DNA of 64,000 nucleotides from Mactromeris polynyma (taxonomy: Eukaryota > Mollusca > Bivalvia > Venerida > Mactridae): contig JASFXZ010000076.1 in NCBI GenBank assembly GCA_032209605.1, positions 186,001 through 250,000 of the forward strand. Direction: 5' to 3'. Of this stretch, positions 12,016-23,866 are shown piece after piece (positions within the stretch are counted from its first letter, which is position 1; each line of letters opens with the position of its first letter). A program made the translations under genes and the position numbers. The notes under the pieces were generated by a model, which searched no databases, had not been told where the DNA came from, and was given only the letters and a program-made list of their open reading frames with translations.

Positions 12016-12370
12016 TACAGTATAACTTCGAAACCTCGAACTGCCGTCGGATCTAGCAATTAGTTCGAGCCTTCTATTGTTCGAGGCATCCATTGTATAC
12101 ATGTGTATGTACGAACTGACTGTTCCCGGCACGAGTGTACAATGCACGATGAATATTGTTAAGATAATAAATTTCGAGTCGAATTTATAATAATTTTGAG
12201 ACTTTACTCAATGAATATTGAACTTGATAAATTGTTGTTTTAGAATTGCATGTATTCTGCAATTCAATAGATAATTAATAAATAACAATTTTCGCCGGGA
12301 CTTAAGAACATGTTCGAGGTATCTACTGTGTTCGAGCCAAAACTGTTCGAGGTATTGAATTTCTACTGTA
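12016..12370. mobile_element. MITE, tacagtataacttcg ends
   Basis: Left end tacagtataacttcgaaacc and right end cgaggtattgaatttctactgta share inverted tacagta...acctcgaac sequence. Several ttcgag motifs inside. It abuts the previous MITE directly. Confidence 0.65.
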
Positions 12371-14160
12371 TAGTCAAGTCAAGGTCAAGTATAGAGTAAT
12401 TCCCTGGCAGATTGCCAACGTTTTTTATCGTTTCTTGGTCTCTCGTTTCTGAGAAATAAAAGAAACGAAGGTACGTACGAAGCATTGTTTATTGAGATAT
12501 AAAAGCATGCATACGATTAGTTACTGATAATTTCAAAATGTACATATTCAGCGATTAAATATCTGCTATGTACAAACGAATTCATTGAAATTGCGTCTGT
12601 TGCATTAACAACAATGTGTGAAACATGCATTTCTGGGTTTAAATTATAATTTTCGACTATTCATTCGTTCGTCTGCAGCAAGTACAGGCAAGGACATTGA
12701 CTCGGGTTCGAATCCCTGTAGCCCCATTGACCGAGTGTTTCGTGTTCCTCAAAGCATGATTTTATATCATACATGTTGTGTATGTTCATATTTTTCTAAA
12801 AGTAATTTGAAAGCAATATATAATTATAGTGTCCAGCACATCATCAAATGAAATTCATAGTTTCAAATACATGTATAATAATTTTGATTCGAGAGAAATT
12901 TGATAAGAATATACTGCACCAAATTTGCCCTTAAGTAGTATATTATATCTTTAAATTATTCACAACCCAGTGCATAATGTGTAGATTGGATAACAACATA
13001 CTGTTAAATACATGACAGACATACATACATTTTATTTAAATTCCAATTAGGCTATAAAGCCCACGAGGACATATAATAAGCATACATACAAGACAGACGA
13101 ACAGTGTACCACTTGATCAAATACATTTTCCATACACCATTTTTTACATGTATATTTTGCGATATAAACTTGTTTAAATCTCTGTGTTGCCAAAGACCAC
13201 GTGGTCCAATCTCACGAACATTAACTCAACTTTCAATGCTTTAAGTTTGATAGTTAAATCAGAAATGAAATGTGTTTAAATGGAATTATCACATTATTTA
13301 CGACAGAAATAAAGACAAAATGGCCATGAAACATTTGCGTTCAAAGATAATAGTACTCCAATCATTATTATTATGGAATGTGAATACAAATTGAAAATCA
13401 GATGATGATGTTTCTGACGGGATTAGTATAGAGAATGTGTGTGTACACGTAAAGCGTTGAACCCTGCTGTTTTGGAACATTATACTTACACATGTAATTA
13501 CAGAGAGACGTCAATAACAAGACCACCATTGGTTGCTTAGGAATAGTGTAGCAAGGTCATTAACGTCCGAGAGAGTTTTCTAAAGTATTTAGGTTAATGG
13601 TCAATACAGATGTAGGTATGAGTGTATTATGTTTACCTGAGGTATATTTCGAAGCAAATACCTGATCTTTGATCTAAATCATGATCTCTGACATATTTGG
13701 TAATCAGTTTGGAAACAAGTTAGGATAGCGTATCACGTGATTTGATAAATAAGGTTATGGCTTTTTGATTGGTAGACTGGCCGAAAATACAGTGAGTAAT
13801 ATATGATAATAATCGCGATCGGGGGAGAGGAGGTCAGTCGGTCTTGGAAGCTCTGAGAAACCAGTCATGTTAACATCAATAAGTTATAGAAAACAGTAAG
13901 ATTGAAGTTTGGAAATTATTAACAAGAGTGGACTTCTATTTAACGTAGTTATCAATAGTATTAACACCGTGGTACGTTTTAATTGGATTATACCTATGTA
14001 TGTAATAAAAGTGTGTAACCCAATTAATCTTAGTTATTTACTATGAAGTGTGAACAAAGCAATATATACATATTGTCTAAACTCGGAATTCCGGTGCCAT
14101 CTACGTATTTGAGAAGGTAACATATGGAAGCAAATGACGACAGATCTTCGAAATAATAAT
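12371..14160. other. First intron of gene 1
   Basis: The part to about 13320 matches 62795-63730. It has a B-box-like fragment at 12695-12735 (cgggttcgaatcc) shared with 63262-63310. 13320-14160 has no counterpart in the window and no exon I can support. Confidence 0.4.
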
Positions 14161-14223
14161 CTTAACCTAGGTGGTATTTAAGTGAGGTTTTACTGTAGTA
14201 ACAACAATCAGAAGTCCACGTAC

Positions 14224-14320
14224 CTTTAGTTTGTCTTCTATTGTTAATATTCCTACAATCAAATATTCCACAAAACAACACAAGAAGACATAGCACAGTA
14301 CACCAGTAGTAGTTTGCCAT
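14224..14320 (-). CDS. Gene 1 exon 1: start codon and signal peptide
   Basis: The ATG at 14320-14318 opens 32 codons plus one base. The peptide begins MANYYWCTVLCLLVLFCGIF, a short polar start followed by a hydrophobic core ending at a small residue, as expected for a signal peptide. The donor is AAAG|gtacgt, phase 1, matching the phase-1 start of the exon at 11287-11374; the joining codon is GTG (Val). The mature protein would start around residues 18-22. No clear TATA box was identified upstream (14321-14450). The paralogous gene's equivalent exon is not in the window. Confidence 0.7.
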
Positions 14321-15420
14321 ATTCAAAATAGCAACAAATGGAAGTTACTCATTCAGAAACAAAACTATGTTTACAAAATTGTGTGAAGTGTTATCATTAT
14401 TAAACCACGAACTAGGGCGTATCGGATGTGAGAAATAAACCACAGGCGGGTTTTTTTGTCTCTCTAATTCTAAGTATCATTCATGTATTTCGTTGAAAAA
14501 CGCCAACAAACCGGATGTTGGTGATACTTTATGTTAAGTATCGACTGATTAGTTTTCATTAATTGACTTGCTGACGTGTTAGTCTAAATCGAGCCATGTG
14601 TTTTTTTTCCATTTTTTAGATGAGTTTTTTTTTCAAGGTTCTGTACGAAAGCTACGGAAGCCGAATAGACTCGCAATGATTTTTTTTCGAATTTCTCTAG
14701 TTATTACGCGATAAAATCTGGTCGTTTCGAGATAATTTTATAGTTTATTATATATGTATTTTTTTTATTATATATATATGCGATAATTATCTCGTTACTA
14801 CGAGAACTTATCATGTTATTACAAGACATTAATATGTATAGATACCATGTGATTTATTCTCAAAAGACAAAGGACTCGCTTTTACAATATCAGACCACGG
14901 TGTCATGTTCATAGCAATTAATTAACTCGTAATAACGGGAAATTTCGTCGATTTGTTTTTAACATGTGCACGTTTTGATGCATTTCTGAGGAGTATTTTG
15001 TCAATATCTTGACGGATTTGCATAAAGTTGTGGTCATTTGAAAGATAAATTATTCATGCTTCGAATTCGTTGTATTTTGTGGATATATGTTTGAGCTGCG
15101 ATTACAGCAGCGGCAAGATGTCAGGTGTGAACAGCGTTAGACTCCTTGTACTATACATACATATATCTACTATAGAATACAAGTGAAATAGAAAGGGAGA
15201 GAACTCGTGACAATCTCCTATGCGTAAATTAAGACAATAACAGGAAACTGGGTCCGTTAAAAATATTGTGAATAACGTCTTCAATGACAAAGAAAATAAG
15301 CGATCGTGTTTCAAAAGCTTAGTAAAAGCGAATTTCCCGAGAAATGGTCAGAATTCAATTTCCTATGACTGGCACTTGTGAACTAATACAAAAGACGAGA
15401 TAACGATGTATCAATCACCT
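14321..15420. other. Presumed promoter side of gene 1 and intergenic sequence
   Basis: No clear TATA or initiator was picked out on the minus strand. A single foldback-family arm (gggagagaactcgtgacaat) is at 15193-15217. Long T runs occur at 14440-14460 and 14580-14700. Confidence 0.3.
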
Positions 15421-15434
15421 ACATGTATAACTTG

Positions 15435-16540
15435 AATTGTGTTTGCTACCACCGTGTGGGATATACCACACGCTTTATGACTTAATGGTTGCTAACACCG
15501 TGTGGGATGTACCACATGCTTTATGGATTCACGTTTGCTAACACCGTATGGAATATACCACATGCTTTATGGCTTCATGTTTGCTAACATGATGTGGGAT
15601 GTACCACATGATGTGTAGCTCCAACACGGCGTTGGATATACCATACGATTTGTGGATTCAAGATTGCTAACACCGTGAGGGATAAACCACATGATGTGTG
15701 GCATCACGTTTGCTAACACCGTGTGGGATATAACACATGCTTTATGGCTTCATGTTTGCTAACACGGCGTGTGATATACCACATCATTTGTGGCTTCAAG
15801 TTTGCTAACACGGTGTGGGATATACCAAATGATTTGTGGCTTCAAATTTGCTAACACGGCGTGTGATATACCACATCATTTGTGGCTTCAAGTTTGCTAA
15901 CACGGTGTGGGATATACCACATGATTTGCGGCTTCCAGTTTGCTAATACGGTGTGAGATATACCACATGATTTGTGGCTTCCAGTTTGCTAATACCGTGT
16001 GGGATGTACCACATGAGTTGTGGCTTCCAGTTTGCTAATACGGTGTGAGATATACCACATGATTTGTGGCTTCCAGTTTGCTAATACGGTGTGGGATATA
16101 ACACATGATTTATGGCTTCAAGTGTGCTAACACCGTGTGGGATGTACCACATGATTTATGGCTTCGAGTTTGCTAACACCGTGTTGGATGTACCACATGA
16201 TTTGTGGCTTCGAGTTCGCTAACACCGCGTGGGATGTACCACATCATTTGTGGCTTCGAGTTTGCTAACACGGGATATACCACATGATTTGTGACTTCAA
16301 TTCTTGCAAACACCGTGTGTGATGTACCACATGATGTGTGGCTTCAAGTTTGCTAACACCGCGTGGGATGTACCACATAATTTGTGGCTTCGAGTTTGCT
16401 AACACGGGATATACCACATGATGTGTGTCTTCAAGTTTGCTAACACCGTGTGGAATGTACCACATGATTTGTGGCTTCAAATTTGCTAACACGATGTGGG
16501 ATATAACACATGATTTGTGACTTCAGGTTTGCTATTGCAC
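15435..16540. repeat. 46-bp satellite array, copy 2
   Basis: Same unit as 925-2400. It starts after atcacctacatgtataactt, as the third array does, and ends at the same junction into a LINE fragment. It lies between gene 1 and the 3' end of gene 2. Confidence 0.92.
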
Positions 16541-17375
16541 ACGGCCTAATTTGCCAGAACCTAACGTTATGTTTCACACGATGATAAGTAAAATACACTT
16601 ATTCATTTTATTTTTTGAGATGGCTGATTGTGTAACATTTTGTCAAATATTAGATGACCATTGTTTTAATATATCACGACATAGACCCATGATATTACGC
16701 AACTGCATTGTGTATGTGTGTTGTCATATGATAATTCTGATTTGTATGATGTGAACTGTATTAATAGGAAGAAGGTTAATGACGTTAACTTATTAGAGTA
16801 TAATATGTTGCTGACAAACGATGCTGATCTTACTAACCTGACGCACGATGTCATAGGCTGTTGTGGGATTGATTATGCATACGAGTTAATTGTGACTCAC
16901 GTTTCTCAGAGTGCATCGTCTGTGTGTCCTATTTAACGTTTTACAGATATTTAAACCATTTTGGAATGAAGAGTTATGTGCTGCTCATCGTGAACAAAGG
17001 AATATGAAGACAGTATCGTGTAAAGTGGGTCGATCGCGACTTGCTTCAAATTCAGCATATCGTAAATATAAACTAGCAAAGTATGAGTTTCGTCGTCTGC
17101 TTTGACAAGTTGTGAACGCCTATCAGATGAAACAAAATGAGGAGTTAGATCGAGCGGCGGAGTTAGACTCTTTTCGATGAAATTAGATTTAAATGTAAAG
17201 TTCTCAATCTGCTATTTGTGCTGGCACGAACTTCACTGGTCGTACTGTTCTGTGACCAATATATACATGTTGGTCCCAGTACTGTTCGAGATCGCACTGA
17301 TATAACGAGCATTTTCATGATAGATGGCGTCTTACTGCTGAGACAGAAGTCCTAAAAGCTGATGTTATCCAGTCT
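16540..17375 (+). mobile_element. Non-LTR retrotransposon fragment, copy 2
   Basis: Paralogue of 2400-3245: MADCVTFCQILDDHCFN, KPFWNEELCAAHREQRN, SAYRKYKLAKYEFRRL. Interrupted by frameshifts. It has the same junction to the satellite on its left and to a MITE (17386-17702) on its right. Confidence 0.65.
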
Positions 17376-17385
17376 GACCGGAATA

Positions 17386-17702
17386 GATAGTTACCACATC
17401 TACAATATGTACCTCCCTTGTTCTAAATAGTCAGCCATTTTGATAGGCAAAACTGATAAGCCCATATAAGAATAATTCCTAAATACATGTATGTGATAAC
17501 TGAGAAAATACCAAAAGTATTTGCATTTGACTACCACTTTTTCTTAAACTTACTGAGCCAACTGCCCACTTGAGCATAATGAATAAGTTATTATTTTTAT
17601 ATCTGATTAGTTTATCATTGTTTACATTAAATTCCCTATAACTTTTTAGGAAATTTGCATATCAATATGGCCGACAATTCAGAACAAGGGGGGTAAAAAT
17701 TG
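17386..17702. mobile_element. MITE with long inverted ends, copy 2
   Basis: Same inverted ends as 3259-3478 (tacctcccttgttct and agaacaaggggggta) with an AT-rich middle of about 140 bp that the first copy lacks. Confidence 0.7.
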
Positions 17703-17704
17703 TA

Positions 17705-18160
17705 AAATGTCCATGTTAATACATATTTTCATGTTGATAGATGTTTATAGACATTTCAATGACGATAGATATTTCAGTGGTGGTAGGTGTTGATAGACAT
17801 TTCAATGATGATAGATATTCCATGGTGATAGATGTTGATAGACATTTCAATGATGATAGACATTTCCATGGTGATATATGTTGATAGACATTTCCATAGT
17901 GATAGATGTGGATAGACATTTCTATGGTGATAGATGTTGATAGACATTTTCATAGTGATAGATATTGATAGACATTTTAATGTTGATAGCTATTTCCATG
18001 ATGATAGATGTTGATAGATATTTCCATGATGATAGATTTTTCCATGGTGATAGATGTTGATAGACATTTCAATGTTGATAGATATGTCCATAGTGATAAT
18101 TTGTTCTATGGTGATTGACAAGTTTATGGTAATAGACAGATTCATGGTGATGGTTGTTTC
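17705..18160. repeat. 28-bp tandem array
   Basis: About 15 units of gatagatgttgatagaca, tttccatggt with variation (some units 17-18 bp). No coding value. Confidence 0.85.
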
Positions 18161-18321
18161 CATGGCAATAATTTGGTTAAGAAAAAGTATTTTATACCAA
18201 TATTTGAATATTGCTTATTTGGAACTGAACAACAGTCACTATATCAGAATGCAGAACAACGATAAAGCCTCAATAATTAACATACCGATACTAGGGTGTA
18301 CTTTGCACCACATCTGGAATG

Positions 18322-18483
18322 TACAGTAAAAACTCGCTTGAAGACCACCTCAAAATTGACACTATTTTCAAGTCCATTTTCCCTGTAATATTCTTTATTC
18401 AACAGCAATATTAAGACCACCTCAATAATAAGACCAGTTTTCAAGGGTCACAGGGGTGGTCGCATTATTAAGGTGTTACTGTA
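18322..18483. mobile_element. MITE with tacagtaa ends
   Basis: tacagtaaaaactcgcttga, agaccacc on the left and ggtggtcgcattattaaggt, gttactgta on the right form inverted ends. Same superfamily style as 60144-60336 and 21315-21386. Confidence 0.6.
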
Positions 18484-18603
18484 TTACGAAATTAAATACA
18501 TAGAACCTAATATGTAATAATGTCAGCCCCTGGTTATTTTCAGTTACACCAGATACTGATTGATAGGTGATATGTCATTTCGCCTAGTTATGGAAAGTAA
18601 CCG

Positions 18604-18680
18604 GAAGGCATTATGGTTCAGGGGTAGAGCGCCGGACATAATTACCCAAACATGTCAAGTTCGAGCTCCGTTTTGAGTAC
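18604..18680 (+). repeat. tRNA-like fragment at the head of the 89-bp array
   Basis: ggttcaggggtagagcgccg and caagttcgagctcc resemble A and B boxes. It may be a SINE head next to the array at 18690. Confidence 0.4.
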
Positions 18681-18689
18681 GGTTTGATA

Positions 18690-19585
18690 ACCTACTTCAC
18701 AATCTCTGAGTTTGTATGGAAACCCAGGAAACAGTCATTCAGAATGATCCGTGTTAATTGGGAGAAGCTTGTTGCACAATCTCTGAGTTTGGTGCGAGCA
18801 CTGTATGGTAACCCAGAAAACAGTCATTTAGAGTGATTAGTGTTAGTTGGGAGAAGCTTGTTGTACAGTCCCTGAGTTTGGTGCGAGCACTGTATGGTAA
18901 CCCATGAAATAGTCATTGAGAGTGATTAGTGTTAGTTGGGAGAAGCTTGTTGCACAATCCCTGAGTTTGGTGCGAGCACTGTATGGTAACCCAGGAAACA
19001 AACATTGAGAGTGATTAGTGTTAGTTGGGAGAAGCTTGTTGCACAATCTCTGAGTTTGGTGCGAGCACTGTATGGTAACCAAGGAAATAGTCATTGAGAG
19101 TGATTAGTGTTAGTTGGGAGAAGCTTGTTGCACAATCCCTGAGTTTGGTGCGAGCACTGTATGGTTACCAAGGAAATAGTCATTGAGAGTGATTAGTGTT
19201 AGTTGGGAGAAGCTTGTTGCACAATCTCTGAGTTTGGTGCGAGCACTGTATGGTAACCAAGGAAATAGTCATTGAGGGTGATTAGTGTTAATTGGGAGAA
19301 GCTTGTTGCACAATCCCAAAGTTTGGTGCGAGCACTGTATGGTAACCAAGGAAATAGTCATTGAGAGTGATTAGTGTTAGTTGGGAGTAGCTTGTTGTAC
19401 AGTCCCTGAGTTTGGTGCGAGCACTGTATGGTAACCCAGGAAATAGTCATTGAGAGTGATTGGTGTAAGTTGGGAGAAGCTTGTTGCACAATCTCTGAGT
19501 TTGGTGCGAGCACTGTATGGTAACCAAGGAAATAATCATTGAGAGTGATTAGTGTTAATTGGGAGAAGCTTGTTGCACAATCGAT
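18690..19585. repeat. 89-bp tandem array
   Basis: About ten units of 89 bp (agcttgttgcacaatctctg, agtttggtgcgagcactgta, tggtaaccaaggaaatagtc ...). Units start at 18855 and 18944 and every 89 bp after. Variation is mostly single bases, so the array is fairly young. It lies 3' of gene 2. Confidence 0.92.
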
Positions 19586-19658
19586 GTAATAACCTCACGA
19601 CAGGTCGGGCAGATGTATGAATAGTCACAGATTACCAACAATATGAATCAGTACTTAC

Positions 19659-19739
19659 ATAATACACCACATAGCAGCACACAGAAAGCAAATTGTTCAA
19701 TGTTCAAGTTGGTCCAAATACAAACTATTTGACGATATT
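19659..19739 (-). CDS. Possible hydrophobic exon downstream of gene 2
   Basis: An open phase 1-1 segment with a strong donor (TATTAT|gtaagt) and candidate acceptor gcatcag. It encodes YRQIVCIWTNLNIEQF then AFCVLLCGVL, a short hydrophobic stretch. An in-frame ATG at 19767 could instead make it a first exon. No partner exon is seen below it, so function is unknown. Confidence 0.25.
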
Positions 19740-20079
19740 CTGATGCAAATCTAAAGATATCTTCCATTTTATTTTCATGTTTGGTTATGTAATAAAAAGT
19801 AAACAGAAGAGTAAGATAATAGTTTATATATACATGTATTACACTATTCACAAACTGAAGCAGTATAACATGTGTGTATCAATAGCTTATTTTTTCTTAA
19901 TCCATGCAACTAAGCCTAATCTATATTGTTCGACTATAAGTATAATAACATTATCACTTTCAGTAGAAATTTTGGTAGCTTGAGTATTTCTCACTTGCGT
20001 ACAATTTTTCATTGCAAAATATTCGCGATAATAATAAACATATTAATAAAATTCATTTATTATGCTCAATTTGTATCAG

Positions 20080-20405
20080 CTGGTTTCATTTATAAAGCAC
20101 CAGATGGTTCCTATAAATAACACACACTTTTTATTAGCTGGTTCCTATATACAATGATCCATTTGTATCAGCTGGTTACTATTTATAAAGCACCATTTGT
20201 ATCAGCTGGTTCCTATCTATAACGCCCCATTTGTATCAGCTGGTTCCTATTTGTAAAGCTCCATTTGTATAAGCCGGTTTCAATCTTCAATGCACCATTT
20301 GTATATGTAACGCTTTATTTGTATTAGCCGGTTCATATTTATAACGCAATTTGTATTAGCTGGTTCCTTTTTATATGTAGTTATGTACAAGCTGGTTCCT
20401 TATTT
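20080..20405. repeat. About 36-bp tandem array
   Basis: Eight to nine degenerate units of catttgtatcagctggttcc, tatttataaagcac. Degeneration increases to the right. Confidence 0.8.
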
Positions 20406-20664
20406 CATTATGACACATGTTTTTGTCTGCTAAATCCTATTTCCAGTATTTCAATCAGTTTCAATCATTGTCTTGAAATTTGGAAAACCAAGTGATGGAT
20501 CCAAGCTTTTAGAGCATTAAGTTCACCATTGATACGTTCTAAAAACAGGCGAAGTCGTTGATGACCGATCACAACTGAAAGACAAGATCATAAATCATTG
20601 GTAACGCACGAAGGCAAGGACATTTAAGACTCTTTCCACGGGGTTTCTTGCCCCGATCTCCGGA

Positions 20665-20886
20665 AGCATCTCAATTTGAGCTAAATCTCAGCTCAAATAT
20701 TGTCTCAAATCGTTGAAATTTTCCTCATCTGAGACTGGACTCAAAAAGTGGTGTTACCAAACAAAAACGATGAGATAATTTTTTTTCTCAAAATATTTTC
20801 AAGAGATTCAACTGGGATTTGTCTCAATCTCAGTCTCTTTTTTGAGCAAAATCTCATATTAAGCTGAGATTTCAATTTGAGATGCT
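20665..20886. mobile_element. Foldback element with agcatctcaa ends
   Basis: agcatctcaatttgagctaa at the left and aagctgagatttcaatttga, gatgct at the right are inverted. The inside repeats variations of tctcaa/ttgaga. Confidence 0.6.
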
Positions 20887-21314
20887 ATGAGAGATTGAAG
20901 CCTGAATTTGTAACATGTAACATGTAAAATATTTTCTATCCATGCCAAATGGAAAGTCCCAGAAGTTACATTTAATTTGTTTACGATTTCTGTCATTCTT
21001 ATGTTTAAATCACCTTTAATACTGTAGAGTGTTTATCGCTACACATGCTCAAATGTTTAAGAACCTTGGATTTTCCACTTCTCTGTTTCTACTCACACAT
21101 GATTGTCCTAACCACAGGATTCTGACAGAAAAATGTTAAATCAAACTCCTGTGGTTATATCCATACAACGTACAATTTGGATTTCTAATGACTTAATTAT
21201 TTCTCATTTCACAAATTATAGAGTAACCATAAATATTCAAGAACATTAATCTAAACAACTGGACATTGTCAGGAGTTCTCTCCCTTTGTCCATTGTACCT
21301 TTATCACTTTTATA

Positions 21315-21386
21315 TACAGTAAATCCTCAACAATATTATTGAGGTGGTCTTGTTATTGCGTTGGTCTTTATGTGAGGTTGACTGTA
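21315..21386. mobile_element. Short MITE remnant, tacagt ends
   Basis: tacagtaaatcctcaac and gtgaggttgactgta, with ggtggtcttgttattgcg between. A related end fragment occurs at 43992-44030 and another at 14168-14199. Confidence 0.5.
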
Positions 21387-21436
21387 CATATAATGTTATG
21401 TGTGCTCCTACTTTGATTCCTATCGGAAAAAAACAT

Positions 21437-21690
21437 CTATAAAGACATGCCTGTGCAATTTGAAATATGTCCATTCTTCACAGGTTCAAATGTTTTGTTG
21501 CCTTGTTGTTGCCAAAGACCATCTTTACAGATATAGCGCATTTTCAACAAGACAGGGACGCCACAATCAATTTCAATTTGTTCCCCATCTTTAACAGCTA
21601 CATTCTCGGAGAGCAGAGCTTTATCAGCGTTCATTACATACACCTTACTGTCATTGGTCCACTGTGGAATAGTACAATTTCTAGCAACGC
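21437..21690 (-). CDS. Gene 2 last visible CCP exon
   Basis: It starts after acceptor tttttacttcag at 21690, phase 1. The peptide RNCTIPQWTNDSKVYVMNAD, then IEIDCGVPVLLKMRYICKDG, LWQQQ and ISNC gives a full four-cysteine CCP. Two endings are possible: a rare GC donor at 21451 (ACAG|gcatgt), which preserves phase 1, or read-through to a TAG seven codons on (21437), making this the terminal exon of a secreted protein. Confidence 0.75.
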
Positions 21691-22295
21691 CTGAAGTAAA
21701 AAATACGTATATATAGTTCATTCCTAAATAATTGGCAAACTGCCCAAGCTTTCACAGAAACATGCAATGCAAATATATTACTATAAAAAAACACGGACAT
21801 ATAAAACATATGTCCGTGACAAAAATAACGAAATGTTATACACTGTTCAATGGTCATTTGACATGCAATAGTATGATTGATGAAATTATAAATCATAATA
21901 ATGTTCATATACATTTTCGTTGATACAATGTAATAAATATATAACAATGTTTGTATTAAAATACCAACTTCTGAAAAAAATCAATGAACAAATCGTCGAA
22001 CAATTTCAGTACTTATTTTATCACCACTGTTGCCCTTGGTATCACAATCATTCTACATATTTTTATTATTACTAATGAACAACATCAGTGACTGTAGTGT
22101 CTGTTATCTGTAATATTAGACTCATCATTGTGTAAACTGTTTACATGTGAGAAGCTGGTGCCCGCAAATTAATAGAATTGTTAATGACCGACGATGTAAT
22201 TCATCGACTGCTTAACATAGACCTACGTGTGTCATAATCTCACATGTATATTGTAATTCCATTATGGGAGAAAATCGATTACTATAATGTTAATA

Positions 22296-22421
22296 ATCAA
22301 GATTTTTCATAATGGCCTTGTTATTGGGCTGAAGGCTGTCATATTAGCCTGAGGCCTTTAGTCCGAAGGCTAATATGACTGGCCGAAGCCCAATAACAAG
22401 GCCATTATGAAAACTCTTGAT
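22296..22421. mobile_element. Foldback around cataatggcc
   Basis: tcataatggccttgttattg ggc is inverted at caataacaaggccattatga; the arms are about 45 bp. The inner loop is itself palindromic (gaaggct, agcctgaggccttt). Related single motifs (cataatggccgag) recur at 22984-23095. Confidence 0.7.
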
Positions 22422-22453
22422 TTTTGACAATTTTATTAATTGACTATGCAATA

Positions 22454-22735
22454 TTAACAAAACATAATAACATTTTTACTTATTTTTATTACAAAAGTTT
22501 TCGTTTCGCAGACGTCAACATGTTTAAATCTTTTAAATTGTCTTTCACCGATAAAATCATTATCTGTATCCGAACGTATCCCCATATCCGGGTTTTCCTC
22601 CACTAGTGGCACTACACTGTGATCTCCATCCACAAGACCAAACACATTTTGGATACACTCACGATTGTCAATTATACTGTCTAAAGTCAATATATCGTCT
22701 GCCAGCTGTTGCAGTACACGCTCGCCTTCATTCAT
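22454..22735 (-). CDS. Small open frame of unknown origin, inside a possible transposon
   Basis: 94 codons from ATG 22735, beginning MNEGERVLQQLADDILTLDS and including ECIQNVFGLVDG and IGERQFKRFKHVD. The composition is protein-like (acidic, balanced). It is framed by cataatggcc repeats at 22.3 and 23.0 kb, so it may be the first exon of a decayed DNA transposon. The candidate donor ACTTTT|gtaata would truncate it. Family not recognised. Confidence 0.35.
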   Translation of the reverse strand: MNEGERVLQQLADDILTLDSIIDNRECIQNVFGLVDGDHSVVPLVEENPDMGIRSDTDNDFIGERQFKRFKHVDVCETKTFVIKISKNVIMFC

Positions 22736-23749
22736 TGTAGCGTAGATCTATTTAGGATTTCAAGGTAGGTCGTCTGGCGAAAACAATGATCAGGATATTA
22801 GCCGTCCAACCCGTTCTTTATTCCGCGTACTTCCCTGGATACCTTACTTCCCCTTGATCTTGATTGATTTGTAGTGTTACCTTTGAAAATGGGCTTCTAG
22901 GTATATTTAAAAAGAATCAGCATTCCGAATTTTCCTATTCAAAATGGCGTCGATTTTTTTTCTACGGATAGCGTTGGATTCATAATGGCCGAGTTGAACA
23001 ACCAATCAGAATGTCCAAATCTCATAAAGGCCGTGTTTTTTCATAATGGCCGAGTTGTTTTCATAATGGCCGTGTTTTTTTCGTAATGGCCGAGTTCTCT
23101 CTCTATAATGTCGTAAGAAACTTTATATCGGCCCTGAATTGATAGTGTTAACGCGCCTAATATTGCTTAGTTAATTAATAATTGTCTTTAAACTTGAATA
23201 TGAGAAAGTCCCAAAACTTAGGGAGAGAAAAATGGCCATTTTTATGTTTTGGCATTTGGTATAACCCATGTTAACCTTACATGTCTCTCAACACTGAGAC
23301 AGAAAAATGTGTCTTTTATATTTTTCATATTTCATTATAACGAAATGCGTTATATGACAATTTTTTAAATATAGAAGAAAGTAGGACTTACAACGGACCA
23401 GTGAATATCGTTCATAATAACCAGTAATGCGTTATAACAATGTTCGCTATAAATGAATTTCGCCGTGTATACTAAAAATATACTTTCGCTCCGAAACACA
23501 CGGTCCAAGACTGATACACAGGATATAGCCAGAAGTTCTCTCTTTTTATATCTTTTAGAGTTCTCTCCCTATATATATGTTTCAATTCAATTTTGCAGCG
23601 GAAATGCACCATACCGAATATATAAGTAAACCGTACATCCAACCATTATATACAATATAACTATTCTTTCCCAAGCCAGCTTCCTACACAATTTGAACTC
23701 AAAGACGTACATAGGACACTATATGTGGACACTTTTGCAACAGACATAC

Positions 23750-23866
23750 CAGGCTCTTGTGTTGTTGTATACATGTGTTGTGTTGCCTGCTCGCCTACAA
23801 TTCCCGGCGACAGGTTTGACATTGTCACATTCTCCTTGGCGGTTGTCGTTTAAGCTGTACTGTCAT
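23750..23866 (-). pseudogene. Dead copy of the stalk exon (29679-29795 family)
   Basis: The same 117-nt segment as 29679-29795, with the donor still present (GAGCCTG|gtatgt). The acceptor ag has become gg (taatgg), and the frame has a TAA stop six codons in (GACAGTACAGCT then TAA). Both changes would remove it from a coding transcript. Confidence 0.7.

Larger units (their letters stand above)
3615..14320 (-). other. Gene 1: CCP (sushi) domain protein gene, 3' end outside window
   Basis: Exons in transcript order are 14224-14320 (signal peptide), 11287-11374, 9368-9471, 7479-7673 and 3615-3815. Their intron phases chain without conflict (1, 2, 1, 1, 1). CCP domains are short disulfide-bonded modules of complement regulators and adhesion receptors, so a secreted or surface binding protein is the likely product; ligand unknown. 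The last exon ends in phase 1 with a good donor, so the transcript continues beyond base 1, past the satellite at 0.9-2.4 kb. No transmembrane exon is visible. The first four downstream exons are duplicated in gene 2 (47.9-55.3 kb). The splice chain is inferred, with no transcript evidence. Confidence 0.7.
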
